A stretch of DNA of 64,000 nt from positions 1-64,000 of the forward strand of contig BCAA01000015.1 in assembly GCA_001305115.1 (NCBI GenBank), in the 5' to 3' direction. Under the pieces are notes generated by a model. It searched no databases. It saw only the letters and a list, made by a program, of their open reading frames with translations, and was not told the origin of the DNA. The position numbers and the translations under genes are program-made. Shown here piece by piece: positions 42,974-51,111 of this stretch. Positions within the stretch are counted from its first letter, which is position 1, and every line of letters starts with the position of its first letter. This DNA is from Clostridia bacterium UC5.1-1E11. GTDB lineage: Bacteria > Bacillota > Clostridia > Oscillospirales > Acutalibacteraceae.

Positions 42974-43230
42974 ACGAACAGGAAATGTTGATGCGAAAAA
43001 TCTCTTCTCTGCGTTTTTCGATGTGGGAACTCCATTTGTTCCTGGACTCCCATCCGAATAACTGTGACGCTGCCCGCAAGCTCGAGGAAGCTCGTAAAAA
43101 AGCGGATGAACTTACCGCACAATACGAAGCCGCCTATGGCCCTCTACACGAAACCAGCAACACCACCAGCCGTTGGGCTTGGATTACAGGACCGTGGCCG
43201 TGGGAAACCGGAATGGAGGATGATGAATAA
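42970..43230 (+). CDS. cotJB: Spore coat protein CotJB
   Basis: 86 residues. MRKISSLRFSMWELHLFLDS, HPNNCDAARKLEE and the C-terminal WAWITGPWPWE match CotJB. Translationally coupled on both sides: starts inside the cotJA stop and ends TAATG with the cotJC start. CotJB is thought to help place CotJC in the coat. Confidence 0.9.
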   Translation: MNEQEMLMRKISSLRFSMWELHLFLDSHPNNCDAARKLEEARKKADELTAQYEAAYGPLHETSNTTSRWAWITGPWPWETGMEDDE

Positions 43231-43319
43231 TGTGGGTCTATGAGAAACGACTGGAATATCCAGTTAAAATTAAAAATCCGAATCCCGCTCTCGCAAAAAT
43301 TATTATCTCTCAATACGGT
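43230..43319 (+). CDS. cotJC: cotJC, 5' part (codons 1-30), interrupted by the element
   Basis: MWVYEKRLEYPVKIKNPNPA and LAKIIISQYG are the N-terminus of CotJC, the manganese-catalase-like spore coat protein. Reading then enters foreign sequence and stops at 43380, so the unrearranged product is only 50 residues. The rest of the gene is at 46427-46936 in the same orientation and, after joining at GGACC, in the same frame, giving 199 residues. The start overlaps the cotJB stop. Confidence 0.9.
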
Positions 43320-43341
43320 GGACCAAATCGCTATTTGAGAT
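43307..43341 (+). other. Left attachment site (attL) of the cotJC element
   Basis: Contains the crossover GGACC (43320-43324). Left of it lies the cotJC arm CTCTCAATACGGT; right of it the element arm ACCAAATCGCTATTTGAGA. Assigned by comparison with attR and by the requirement that the joined gene be in frame. Confidence 0.75.
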
Positions 43342-43387
43342 GCATGATTTACACTTTTGGGGAAAACTATTCCCGGAGGTGATTGTA

Positions 43388-43564
43388 ATGCAAAACAAAT
43401 ATCCCGATTTATACAGCCTATTGGAAAGTGACGGAGAAGCCCGCCAGTATTTTGACGCACTCCCCGATTACGTGCAGGAATGCATTCGAGATCGTTCCGG
43501 TGGTGTCAATTCATTTGAAAGTCTTTGTAATGCAGCGGACAAGTATACCCGCGGCGATGATTAA
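43388..43564 (+). CDS. Tiny acidic protein, paralog 1 of 3
   Basis: 58 residues, SD GGAGGTG. Core pattern DLYSLLESDGEARQYFDALP then VQECIRDRSGGVNSFESL. It shares D-L-[YF], Q-Y-[FY], L-P-x-x-[VM]-[QK] and a late [ST]-[FV]-[ED]-[DS]-L with the products at 44307 and 44494. Family unknown to me, predicted helical and soluble. It begins 6 nt after the stop of the truncated cotJC frame, so it would be read from the cotJ promoter before excision. Confidence 0.65.
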   Translation: MQNKYPDLYSLLESDGEARQYFDALPDYVQECIRDRSGGVNSFESLCNAADKYTRGDD

Positions 43565-43646
43565 GTTCTCAAAGGCAGTTTCGCATGAGACGGTCTTTTG
43601 CAACATATGATTGCAAAAACAGTTTAACAGAAAGGATGACCACTTT

Positions 43647-44276
43647 ATGAGGCAACAATATCCATTTTCTGTAGAACCTCTTCCCTACGATGCGCACGCA
43701 TTAGAACCTGTGATCGACGCGGAAACCTTACACTTCCACCATGACAAACATCTACAGGCCTATGTGGACAATTTGAACAAAACGTTGGCCGATTACCCAG
43801 AGTACCACGATTGGAGCCTGGAAAAGCTATTGACGCAGGGAGATGCTCTGCCAGAGGCAATTCGAACCCCCGTGCGAAACAACGCTGGCGGTGTGTACAA
43901 CCATCAGTTGTATTTTCGCAGTATGGGTCCCGAGAATCATTCAGGCCCATCCCCAGCATTGGCGAAAGAAATCGATTGTTATTTTGGCTCCTACGAAGCT
44001 TGGAAAGAAAAAATGAAAAATGCAGCAGTGACCCAATTTGGCTCTGGATGGGCTTGGCTTGCGGCCGACGAACAGGGACGATTACATGTGCTCAAAACAG
44101 CCAATCAGGATACCCCTCTCGCACTTCACATGTGTCCCTTACTTCCCATCGACGTTTGGGAACACGCCTACTATCTGCAATATCAGAATCGCCGCCCAGA
44201 GTATGTAGAGCAATGGTTTTCCATTATCAATTGGGATCAGGTTGAAAAACAATTTGCGATGTGTCGCAAAGGCTGA
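43647..44276 (+). CDS. Fe/Mn superoxide dismutase
   Basis: 209 residues from ATG 43647 (SD GAAAGGATG). YPFSVEPLPYDAHALEPVID, HFHHDKHLQAYVDNLN, GGVYNHQLYF, FGSGWAWLAADE and DVWEHAYYLQYQNRRPEYV carry the three His and one Asp metal ligands. Converts superoxide to H2O2 and O2. SodA is known as a spore coat component that helps crosslinking in Bacillus, and CotJC is a Mn-catalase, so the pair would make and remove peroxide in the same compartment. It lies inside the intervening element, an unusual cargo. Confidence 0.9.
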   Translation: MRQQYPFSVEPLPYDAHALEPVIDAETLHFHHDKHLQAYVDNLNKTLADYPEYHDWSLEKLLTQGDALPEAIRTPVRNNAGGVYNHQLYFRSMGPENHSGPSPALAKEIDCYFGSYEAWKEKMKNAAVTQFGSGWAWLAADEQGRLHVLKTANQDTPLALHMCPLLPIDVWEHAYYLQYQNRRPEYVEQWFSIINWDQVEKQFAMCRKG

Positions 44277-44306
44277 TTGTAACAGTCGGAAGAAGGAGGT
44301 TGTTCT

Positions 44307-44477
44307 ATGGAGGAATACGCGGATCTCTATCAACTTCTCTCCAAGGACTACGAAGCCAGTCAATACTATTCACTTCTGCCGTATGATGTCAAGCAGGCAT
44401 TAGGATTTAAAGCTGACAGCATCCTGAACTTTGACGACCTACACAATTTCGCCATGCACTGTCAAGAAGAGGAATGA
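44307..44477 (+). CDS. Tiny acidic protein, paralog 2 of 3
   Basis: 56 residues, SD AAGGAGG. DLYQLLSKDYEASQYYSLLP and DVKQALGFKADSILNFDDL align with the proteins at 43388 and 44494. Function unknown; follows the SOD gene by 30 nt and is probably cotranscribed. Confidence 0.65.
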   Translation: MEEYADLYQLLSKDYEASQYYSLLPYDVKQALGFKADSILNFDDLHNFAMHCQEEE

Positions 44478-44493
44478 CAAAAGGAGGCCCAAT

Positions 44494-44655
44494 ATGGCAA
44501 ACAGTCTGGACGATCTTTTCGAGGAAGCCCCGGACGTTTTGCAGTATTTTCTATCACTGCCGCCCGATATGCAGGATGCCATTAGCCTGCGTTCCGAGGA
44601 GATTTATACAGTGGACGATTTACAACAGTACGTGGAACTCTTACAAAACGGATAA
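44494..44655 (+). CDS. Tiny acidic protein, paralog 3 of 3
   Basis: 53 residues, SD AAGGAGG. DLFEEAPDVLQYFLSLPPDM and QDAISLRSEEIYTVDDL align with its two neighbours. Last gene of the plus-strand run before a strong terminator. Function unknown. Confidence 0.65.
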   Translation: MANSLDDLFEEAPDVLQYFLSLPPDMQDAISLRSEEIYTVDDLQQYVELLQNG

Positions 44656-44660
44656 TAAAA

Positions 44661-44702
44661 AGGGAAGCTCCTGCGGTCAATCCCGTGGAGCTTCCCTTTC
44701 TT
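44661..44702 (+). terminator. Bidirectional terminator inside the element
   Basis: 10-bp stem GGGAAGCTCC/GGAGCTTCCC with T runs on both strands, ending the plus-strand cargo and, converging, the minus-strand 77-residue gene, whose stop lies in the loop. Confidence 0.88.
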
Positions 44703-44910
44703 CAAGGACAATTCCAGACAATGCCTTCTCTAAAGCACGAAGCAGAGCATGTTCTTTAGCGGATTGTTCTGGGCGAGGGACCCAGTCATATCGTTTCATC
44801 ACTGTAAAATGGTCCATCCCCTTCTGCCCAGATGCCCTGCAAAAGAGATAAGAACTTCTTCGAACCGAACCCATATATACATCTGCGGTAAAATCATCTT
44901 TTCTCCCCAT
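44677..44910 (-). CDS. 77-residue protein divergent from the recombinase
   Basis: SD GGAGGG and ATG 44910. The sequence starts MGRKDDFTADVYMGSVRRSS, has a basic, aromatic first half (FTVMKRYDWVPR) and an acidic helical C-terminus (ALLRALEKALSGIVLEERE). I do not recognise a family. It shares a 98-bp divergent intergenic region with the recombinase gene, so a regulator of the recombinase or a directionality factor is conceivable; position is the only support. Confidence 0.6.
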   Translation of the reverse strand: MGRKDDFTADVYMGSVRRSSYLFCRASGQKGMDHFTVMKRYDWVPRPEQSAKEHALLRALEKALSGIVLEEREAPRD

Positions 44911-45008
44911 AATGCATCCCTCCGATGATTTATATTCGCGGAGACGTTCGTCCTATGCCGCATAATAAGCCTATCTTCCTTCTACAAATAGATCAAGGAG
45001 GAATCCAC

Positions 45009-46404
45009 ATGAAAATAGCTGCGGCCTACATACGTGTGTCAACCGATGGACAATTGGAATATAGCCCCGACAGCCAACTGAAGGTTGTCCGGGACTACGC
45101 GCAAAAAATGGGATGTTGCTCCCAGAATCCTTTATTTTTCAGGAGGAAGAAGGAATTAGTGGAAAACAGGCAGAAAAGCGTCCCGCTTTTATGCGTATGA
45201 TTGGAATGGCAAAACAAAAGCCCAAACCCTTTGACTGTATCCTCTTATGGAAATTCAGCCGTTTTGCACGAAGCCGGCGGGATAGCATTGTCTACAAAAC
45301 CATGTTACGGAAACAATTGGGTATTGATGTTATTTCTGTAACCGAACAGCTTGGCGACGATAAGCTCTCCCTTCTCCTAGAGGCAGTAATCGAAGCTATG
45401 GATGAATACTATAGCATCAATCTGGCAGAAGAGGTCAAACGTGGGATGTTGGAAAAAGTGAGCCGGGGTGAACCGGTCACACCCCCTGCATATGGTTATC
45501 GTATCCAAGAAAAGCGCTATATCCCGAATTCAGAAACCGCTCCAGTGGTACGATGGATGTTTGAACAACGAGCGCAGGGTATTTCCTGCAAAGAAATCGC
45601 CCAGCAGCTCAACGAAATGGGAATTCCTACTGCACGGGGGCTTCGTTGGGAAGCTCGTGCCGTAGAATATCTTTTACAAAACCCCGTCTACATCGGAAAA
45701 ATCCGTTGGAATCCGCACCGTTCTTCTGGGCGTCAAGAAACACAGCAACCATCCATGCTCACAGAGGGAAACCATAAACCTCTTGTGGACCTCGCTTTGT
45801 GGGCCGAAGTTCAAAATCAACAAAATCGTAGAATACGGCGAGAACGTCAGTGCCTCCCCAAAAGGTGTTATCCTTTGCGAGGCCTTGTTTTTGTTCTTCC
45901 TGTGGGGCGCCACTCGTCAAAAGCGCTCGGAATGCATTACAATGTTGCGGATATGCCCATGGCAACTGCACCATCTCCCACTACATTCCCAATCAAAGAT
46001 TAGAAGAATGGATTTATTGTACTTTAGACGCTGATCTTTCCCTACAAAATCTCCAGATGGCCCCCATCCCCCATGTGAATCCGGAAAGCCTTCTTCATTT
46101 GCAAGTGGAACGAGAAAAAAAGAAGCTGGAACGGCTTCGCGATGCCTACGAAGCTGGAGCCGAAACCCTGGAGGATTATTGTCGCGAGAAGGCACGCTTA
46201 CAAGCACGCCTCACCACGCTTACCGCCGATATGAAACGCCTATCGTTCCCATCTGTGGCTCATAAGCCAATCAACATTTCTTCCTTGCTTCGTTCAAACC
46301 AGATTACAGGGCAAGAGAAGAACCGCTTGTTACACACGATTTTTAAGCGTATTGTATTCGATTCTACAAAAAATCATCTGGATTGTTATTATCAAACCAT
46401 ATAA
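45009..46404 (+). CDS. Compact large serine recombinase, two frameshifts
   Basis: 465 residues after repair, short for the family. Resolvase domain 1-140: AAAYIRVSTDGQLEYSPDSQ carries the Arg-x-Ser catalytic motif; LLWKFSRFARSRRDS is the conserved Arg-rich stretch. Recombinase domain about 160-280 (PPAYGYRI, QRAQGISCKEIAQQLNEMGI, NPVYIGKIRWN), zinc ribbon FCSSCGAPL to CCGYAHGNC, then a coiled coil (VEREKKKLERLRDAYEAG). SD AAGGAGGA. Single bases are missing at A6 45103-45108 and T5 45888-45892. Expected to cut at the element ends; sits at the right end like other integrases. Confidence 0.88.
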
Positions 46405-46440
46405 ATCTCTCAACTTACGATCCGGGGGACCGCATGGAGA
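46405..46440 (+). other. Right attachment site (attR) of the cotJC element
   Basis: Crossover GGACC at 46427-46431. The element arm TCTCAACTTACGATCCGGG precedes it and the cotJC arm ACCGCATGGAGAG follows. ATCTCTCAA occurs here (46405) and in attL (43305), but 7 nt farther from the crossover. Confidence 0.75.
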
Positions 46441-46936
46441 GCTAGGCGCTTCTCTGCGCTATCTAAGCCAAAGATATAGCATGCCGTATCCAGAATTAAA
46501 AGCCATATTGACCGATATAGGTACGGAAGAACTGGCACACTTGGAGATGGTCAGCGCAATTGTCTATCAATTAACACGCGGTTTGACTACAGAACAGATC
46601 AAAAACGCTGGATTTGATACGTACTTTGTCGATCATACAACAGGTGTCTATCCACAAGCTGCCAGTGGCGAACCCTTTACAGCTAATACTTTTTCAGTAA
46701 CCGGAGATGTACTGGCTGATCTCCATGAGGATTTGAGTGCAGAACAAAAAGCTCGTTTAACGTATGATAACATTCTTCGTTACGCAGATGACCCGGATGT
46801 GCGTGATCCGATCAAATTCTTGCGTGAACGCGAAATTGTGCATTACCAACGTTTTGGCGAGGCACTCCGAATCGCTACTGATAATCTGGACTCCAAAAAC
46901 TTCTATGCCTTTAACCCATCGTTCGATAAAAAATAA
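46427..46936 (+). CDS. cotJC: cotJC, 3' part (codons 31-199)
   Basis: After the crossover: GGPHGELGASLRYLSQRYSM, TDIGTEELAHLEMVSAIVYQ, ANTFSVTGDVLADLHEDLSA and DPIKFLREREIVHYQRFGEA are the ferritin-like manganese catalase core with its metal-ligand Glu and His residues. It has no start or SD of its own here, so it is silent unless joined to codons 1-30 at 43230-43319. Followed by a strong terminator. Confidence 0.92.
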   Translation, partial: GPHGELGASLRYLSQRYSMPYPELKAILTDIGTEELAHLEMVSAIVYQLTRGLTTEQIKNAGFDTYFVDHTTGVYPQAASGEPFTANTFSVTGDVLADLHEDLSAEQKARLTYDNILRYADDPDVRDPIKFLREREIVHYQRFGEALRIATDNLDSKNFYAFNPSFDKK

Positions 46937-47011
46937 ACTTTGGACAATACGTCTTAAAATGTGTTATGTATATTCCAAATTCCTTTCATGATACTCTTCA
47001 TAACACATACA

Positions 47012-47055
47012 AAAAAGCCTCCTAGCTTTTATCCCAAATAGCTAGGAGGCTTTTT
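47012..47055 (+). terminator. Terminator of the cotJ operon
   Basis: AAAAAGCCTCCTAGC and its exact complement form a 15-bp stem with T runs on both sides. Confidence 0.9.
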
Positions 47056-47672
47056 CTATACGTTCATCAGCATATATCACAAAATTTCTATATTTCTGTT
47101 GCCTAAAGCAAACCTTTTCTTACAAGGAGATATAATCGAGAGATTTATGCATCGCATCGATCAACCTTTCATTCCGAAAGTACAGTACATTTCGCTTCAC
47201 AATACTACAGAAGATGTGTAATATGCAATGAATTTCTCAGATTAACTGAATCAAACCAAATGATTTTCTGGATATTCTATCCTTCCTTTTATCCATCTTC
47301 AGAAAGAATATTGGGTGGACTAGGAGCAATAAACATTTTAATTACTGGCACCTGCACTGTTTTCCCTACCAAAAGTTCTTTAACCGCTTATCCCTTACCC
47401 ATATCAAAGATTCCTTTTTTCTCTCTTCAAGTGGAATCGACTAAATATAGGATGCTTTTCTCTATCCCTAAATCATTGCTTTATTTGACTGAATAGCTTA
47501 ATAGGTTTTCGATTATCCTTTGAGAAGTTCTTAAATGCCGGAAAAAGCTCACATATACTTTTATAACCCCTCGTGTTTTCCCGATCAAAAGTAGTAGAAG
47601 AAATAGTAAAATACCTGTCTACTACTAAGCGGCAGCTTCGGATTTCTCCGTGTTTACCTCTTTGATTTCCGC
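47056..47672. other. Intergenic, AT-rich
   Basis: No gene recognised. A 9-bp perfect inverted repeat AGTAGTAGA/TCTACTACT (47590-47626) lies shortly downstream of the integrase remnant and could be part of a decayed element end. Confidence 0.4.
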
Positions 47673-47893
47673 CTAGGCTTCCAGTCTGTTCATTTCCTCT
47701 TGGGTGAAATGGAATGTGGCGTGGGCGTAATAGTTCAGCGTCATAATGACGTTGGAATGTCCCATGATATATTGTAGTGCTTTAGGGTTCATTCCCTCAT
47801 TTACCATTCTGGTGCAGAACGTGAGCCGCATAGTGTGAGGCATCATTACCGACGGCAACGGCTCCTTGTGGCACTTGTTATACTTCTTGGCAA
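47673..47893 (-). pseudogene. 3' fragment of a Tn916-type tyrosine integrase
   Basis: About 70 residues of the C-terminal catalytic domain: KKYNKCHKEPLPSV, MMPHTMRLTFCTR (H-x-x-R), GMNPKALQYIMGHSN and MTLNYYAHATF with the tyrosine nucleophile; nearly the same as the end of Tn916 Int. Everything upstream is missing and the fragment starts 13 nt from the trxB stop. A relic of an integrative conjugative element, not functional. Confidence 0.85.
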
Positions 47894-47905
47894 AAAATCA
47901 GAAAA

Positions 47906-48827
47906 TTATTCGATTCTATTTAAATACTCTTCCGCCATATGAGAGGCTACAGCACCATCCGAAACAGCCGTCACGACCTGCCGGAGTACTTTTTGGCGTA
48001 CATCTCCGGCTGCGAAAACCCCAGGCAGATTTGTCTCTGTCGTCTCCCCTGCATCGACATAACCATTGGAAGTAAGTTTTATAGATTCTGCTATAAGAGC
48101 TGTATTGGGCACGTTTCCGACGGCGATAAACACACCGTCACACGAGATTTCCCTGGATTCCCCGGTTTTTTGTTTTTTACTCGAACTCCTGTGACGCTAC
48201 TATCTGCTAAAATTTCTTCCACAACAGTATCCCAAACAAATTCCACATTTTCACAGGCTTCAAGTGGTTTCAAGTAAGCCTTTGAGGCACGCAACGTATC
48301 TCTGCGATGCACCAAATAAATTTTTTGGCATATCTTAGATAAAAAAACGGTATCTGCGGCAGCAGTGTCTCCTCCTCCTACAACAACAACCGTCTTTCCC
48401 TTGTAAAACATGCCGTCGCAGGTGGCACAATAAGATACACCACGTCCACGAAGAGCGCGTTCTTCTGGCAAGCCCAGCTCCCTAGGGGAAGCCCCTAAAG
48501 CAAGAATCACAGCACGACTGGTAAAGGTATTTCCGTCCTCCGTGTGGATCTTTTTTCCGGCTCCGTCAGTTCCATAGAGGAAACCTGTGCAAAAGTACTC
48601 TCTGCGCCAAACCGTTCTGCTTGTTTCTGCATATTCATAGCAAGCTCAAAACCGTTGACTCCGTCAGCAAAGCCCGGATAATTGTCGATTTGATCGGTTG
48701 TCCCCATCTGTCCACCGGGCGCCATCGCTTCCAAAACCAATGTAGAGAGCGCTGCACGCGCACAATAAAGGGCCGCCGTATAACCAGCTGGTCCTCCGCC
48801 AACGATAATCACATCATATTGAGTCAA
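47906..48827 (-). CDS. trxB: Thioredoxin reductase, two frameshifts
   Basis: 307 residues after repair. TTG start behind AAGGAGGAG. FAD-binding [20 protein letters not shown], redox-active [15 protein letters not shown]-binding [15 protein letters not shown] and the final [20 protein letters not shown] are all classic. Reduces thioredoxin with NADPH. One A is missing from each of the T6 runs (plus strand) at 48551-48556 and 48166-48171. All catalytic parts are intact, so the gene is probably functional in the organism. Confidence 0.92.
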
Positions 48828-48927
48828 AGAAACTCCTCCTTTTTTGAACGGTTTTTACCTATTATCGTCACGATCAGTATACCCCATTATACCGAAGAAT
48901 AGAAAAAATAGGAAGACATAAAAGCAA

Positions 48928-48957
48928 AAGCTCCGGCAATCTTAATCACCGGAGCTT
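48928..48957 (-). terminator. Minus-strand terminator
   Basis: AAGCTCCGG/CCGGAGCTT, 12-nt loop, followed on minus by TTTTGCTTTTA. It would end a transcript coming from the decayed region to its right. Confidence 0.65.
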
Positions 48958-48959
48958 CT

Positions 48960-50220
48960 ATATTGAGTTATTGAACAATTTCGATCCTCTTACTATCTAA
49001 AAACCCTTTGCTTACCGTACACGATAAACTTGGACTTTTGTATTTAGCACTTGGGAATCACTTTAGAAGCAATAAATCTCACAAAAGAACTTGATGCGTG
49101 TTTTAACTATATTTTGGACTCACCTACTATCATTCTGTTCTCTATTGAACCTACTCTTTTATGAAGAGCAAAACAGGCTTCAAACTATAGATCACGCGAT
49201 TCCCGATAAGATTTGCTTCGTGCTTTCGCACACCATCTTTGATAATCGAAGCGTAATACGAACCGTTTCCTTTCTCAAATAAATGGTTGCTCAAACTAAA
49301 TTGCCCTTTGGACTCATTCCTTTTCGTTTTATTTTATAAAAACGAGATGCTTGGAACCATTCTTCCATATTCATCAATTAAGTGTTGCAAAAAACACCCG
49401 GCCGGGCTTTTCACTTTTCTGAATATCTCAGAATGATTGCCTCACCTTTGGAAGATTTAACGAATTTCTACCCGGCTTACGATCCCTACGTATCTTATCA
49501 CTTTCGAAATTCTCTTCCCATCGGTTTGGCGACCAACCTTGTAAGCACTTCATTCTTAGGGATTAGCATTGCAGGCTTCTCAGCTCTATGGTTACAACGA
49601 TTTTTCGATTCAACCGAAATTGTTATCCGCATACTTGTTTTTAGTCCGTATCTGTTTGAAAGTGATCCAGCTTACAGGCATTATCAGCTTTCTCAAAAAA
49701 CAGTTTGCTCATCATTACTTAGTTGCTTTGCTTTCTCCTGCTTTCGCTCCGGTCGTTTCCGAATCCGGCATTACAGGCTCTCCACGCTGCAAATATAAGC
49801 TCTGTCGATCAACTGCTTGTAGGCCTCATCCTGTCTTTCGTTCTGTTCCTTCATCCAGATTTCCAGCGTCACAAGCTTTTTAGGAATCACAATGCAGTGT
49901 TCGTCAAAACCACCGGTCCTTTTCGCTCCATCCTGCTGGTCGCTCTGTACCTATCAAATGGTTACTTACTTGGATTTACCAGTTTTTGCAACGTTTCAAC
50001 TCCTCCGTATTTTCCAACCGACTTGTTTCCGCGTTGTCCCCTGGCATCTCAATTGGTTGCAATAATAAAATCTTTAGGACAGACACTTGATTGTATCAGA
50101 AGCTACAATCTCTACTGTTTTAAAGTTTTTATTGATGAGATAGCGGCACGAGCCCGACTGACTGGCCGCTATTCATCTGAACTGGCTCGCTGTTCATTGG
50201 ACTCACACCCTTTCTGAAGT
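48960..50220 (-). pseudogene. Decayed region with minus-strand gene fragments
   Basis: No intact gene. On minus, protein-like blocks such as HCIVIPKKLVTLEIWMKEQN (about 49890-49830), followed by RQDEAYKQLIDRAYICSVES, and shorter pieces are separated by stops and frame changes. With the integrase relic beyond trxB this looks like remains of a mobile element, but I could not identify the genes. Confidence 0.4.
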
Positions 50221-50539
50221 ATCTACATTGGAGACTTTCCATACCTTCCAAATTTTTATAATATCATTTTTGTGATATTACCTTCATCAGATTTCTTTTC
50301 TTGGAAGGTGTTTGCTTTTTTCTTTTTCTCTCCCCTGTTTCTGTTTCTATTATAGCGCGTTTTCCGTATTTGTCAATACTTTTTTCTAACATTTTTTAAA
50401 TTTTATAGGTGATTTTTTATAACTGTCCTTTTATAAAACGATCCCCTCCATATGGAAAGCATATTTGCCTTTTATCCCTCTGTCTTCCAGCCTTTCGATC
50501 CTTTTTCTGAAAGGAATACCTGTTAACCAAAAGTTTCTG

Positions 50540-50568
50540 TTGACTTACTGCCATTATAAAGGTAAAAT
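50540..50568 (+). promoter_or_regulatory. Promoter of DUF1292 gene
   Basis: TTGACT, 17-nt spacer, TAAAAT. Its position supports the start at 50609. Confidence 0.7.
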
Positions 50569-50608
50569 GAGTAACAGAAAGCACATTATTGTGAAGGAGA
50601 TGAACTTT

Positions 50609-50911
50609 TTGAACGACGAGTTTGGCGCTGATCTGATTACCTTGATTGATGACGAGGGTGAAGAACACGAGTTTGAAATCCTCGATGTGATTGATAACGA
50701 TGAAGGATGTTTCTACGCTCTGCTTCCTACCTTTGACGATCCACAGGACGAGGTAGATTCAGAAGGAACTTATTACATCTTTGAGGCGATTGAAGAGGAT
50801 GGCGAGCAACAGCTCGCAGAGGTAGAAGATGAAGAACTTCTCGACCGCCTTGCTGAAATCTTTGAAAAGCACTTCGAGGAGCTTTACGAAGAAGAAGATC
50901 CGGAAGAATAA
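50609..50911 (+). CDS. DUF1292 family protein (YrzB-like)
   Basis: 100 residues. The TTG at 50609 has AAGGAG at 9 nt; an in-frame ATG at 50600 is too close to that SD. NDEFGADLITLIDDEGEEHE, FEILDVIDNDEGCFYALLP and a very acidic tail are typical. The function of the family is unknown; in many Firmicutes it neighbours ruvX, which is found 3 kb downstream here. Confidence 0.85.
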   Translation: MNDEFGADLITLIDDEGEEHEFEILDVIDNDEGCFYALLPTFDDPQDEVDSEGTYYIFEAIEEDGEQQLAEVEDEELLDRLAEIFEKHFEELYEEEDPEE

Positions 50912-50915
50912 GCTT

Positions 50916-51100
50916 TTCCCTGCCTGGTGCGTGGACTTGTGTATAAATAACCCTACACTTTTAAATCGGGAGCTTAGCTCCGGCGGCGGACCGCAGACCT
51001 CCCGGCTTCGGCTGGAAGAAGGGAGTGGAAACCCGTTGGGCGGGCACCCACCTGTCTTTCGTAGGCAGGTTATTTCGCACATTACGGCCAGGCGGGATTT
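50916..51100 (+). ncRNA. ssrS: Probable 6S RNA
   Basis: About 185 nt. The ends pair (TCCCTGCCTGG with CCAGGCGGGA), an internal hairpin ACCTGTC/GGCAGGT forms on the 3' side, and GGGCGGGCACCCACCTGTC resembles the 3' part of clostridial 6S RNAs. 6S RNA binds RNA polymerase and damps housekeeping transcription. A terminator follows. I base the family on size, shape and this motif, not on an alignment. Confidence 0.55.
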
Positions 51101-51111
51101 CCTTTAATCAT

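Larger units (their letters stand above)
43320..46426 (+). mobile_element. Skin-like intervening element in cotJC (3,107 bp)
   Basis: Bounded by two GGACC copies (43320, 46427). Gene content: tiny acidic protein, superoxide dismutase, two more tiny acidic proteins, a divergent 77-residue protein and, at the right end, a large serine recombinase whose stop is 22 nt from the crossover. Removal restores an intact in-frame cotJC. The rebuilt site has arms CTCTCAATACGGT and ACCGCATGGAGAG around GG, matching at 11 of 13 paired positions. No transfer or replication genes are present. Comparable sporulation elements interrupt sigK in Bacillus and Clostridioides; a cotJC version is unfamiliar to me. 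Confidence 0.85.

Noticed and set aside
43305-46413. ATCTCTCAA direct repeat as the crossover of the cotJC element
   Set aside because: Joining at this repeat gives an out-of-frame product; only GGACC restores the CotJC reading frame and conserved residues.
47906-48827. trxB as a pseudogene
   Set aside because: Two one-base losses in A/T runs are fixed by single bases and all motifs are intact; the same error type occurs across the window.
49382-50217. Plus-strand open frames of 138 and 164 codons
   Set aside because: No SD, odd composition, and the minus strand carries decayed protein-like blocks in the same place.
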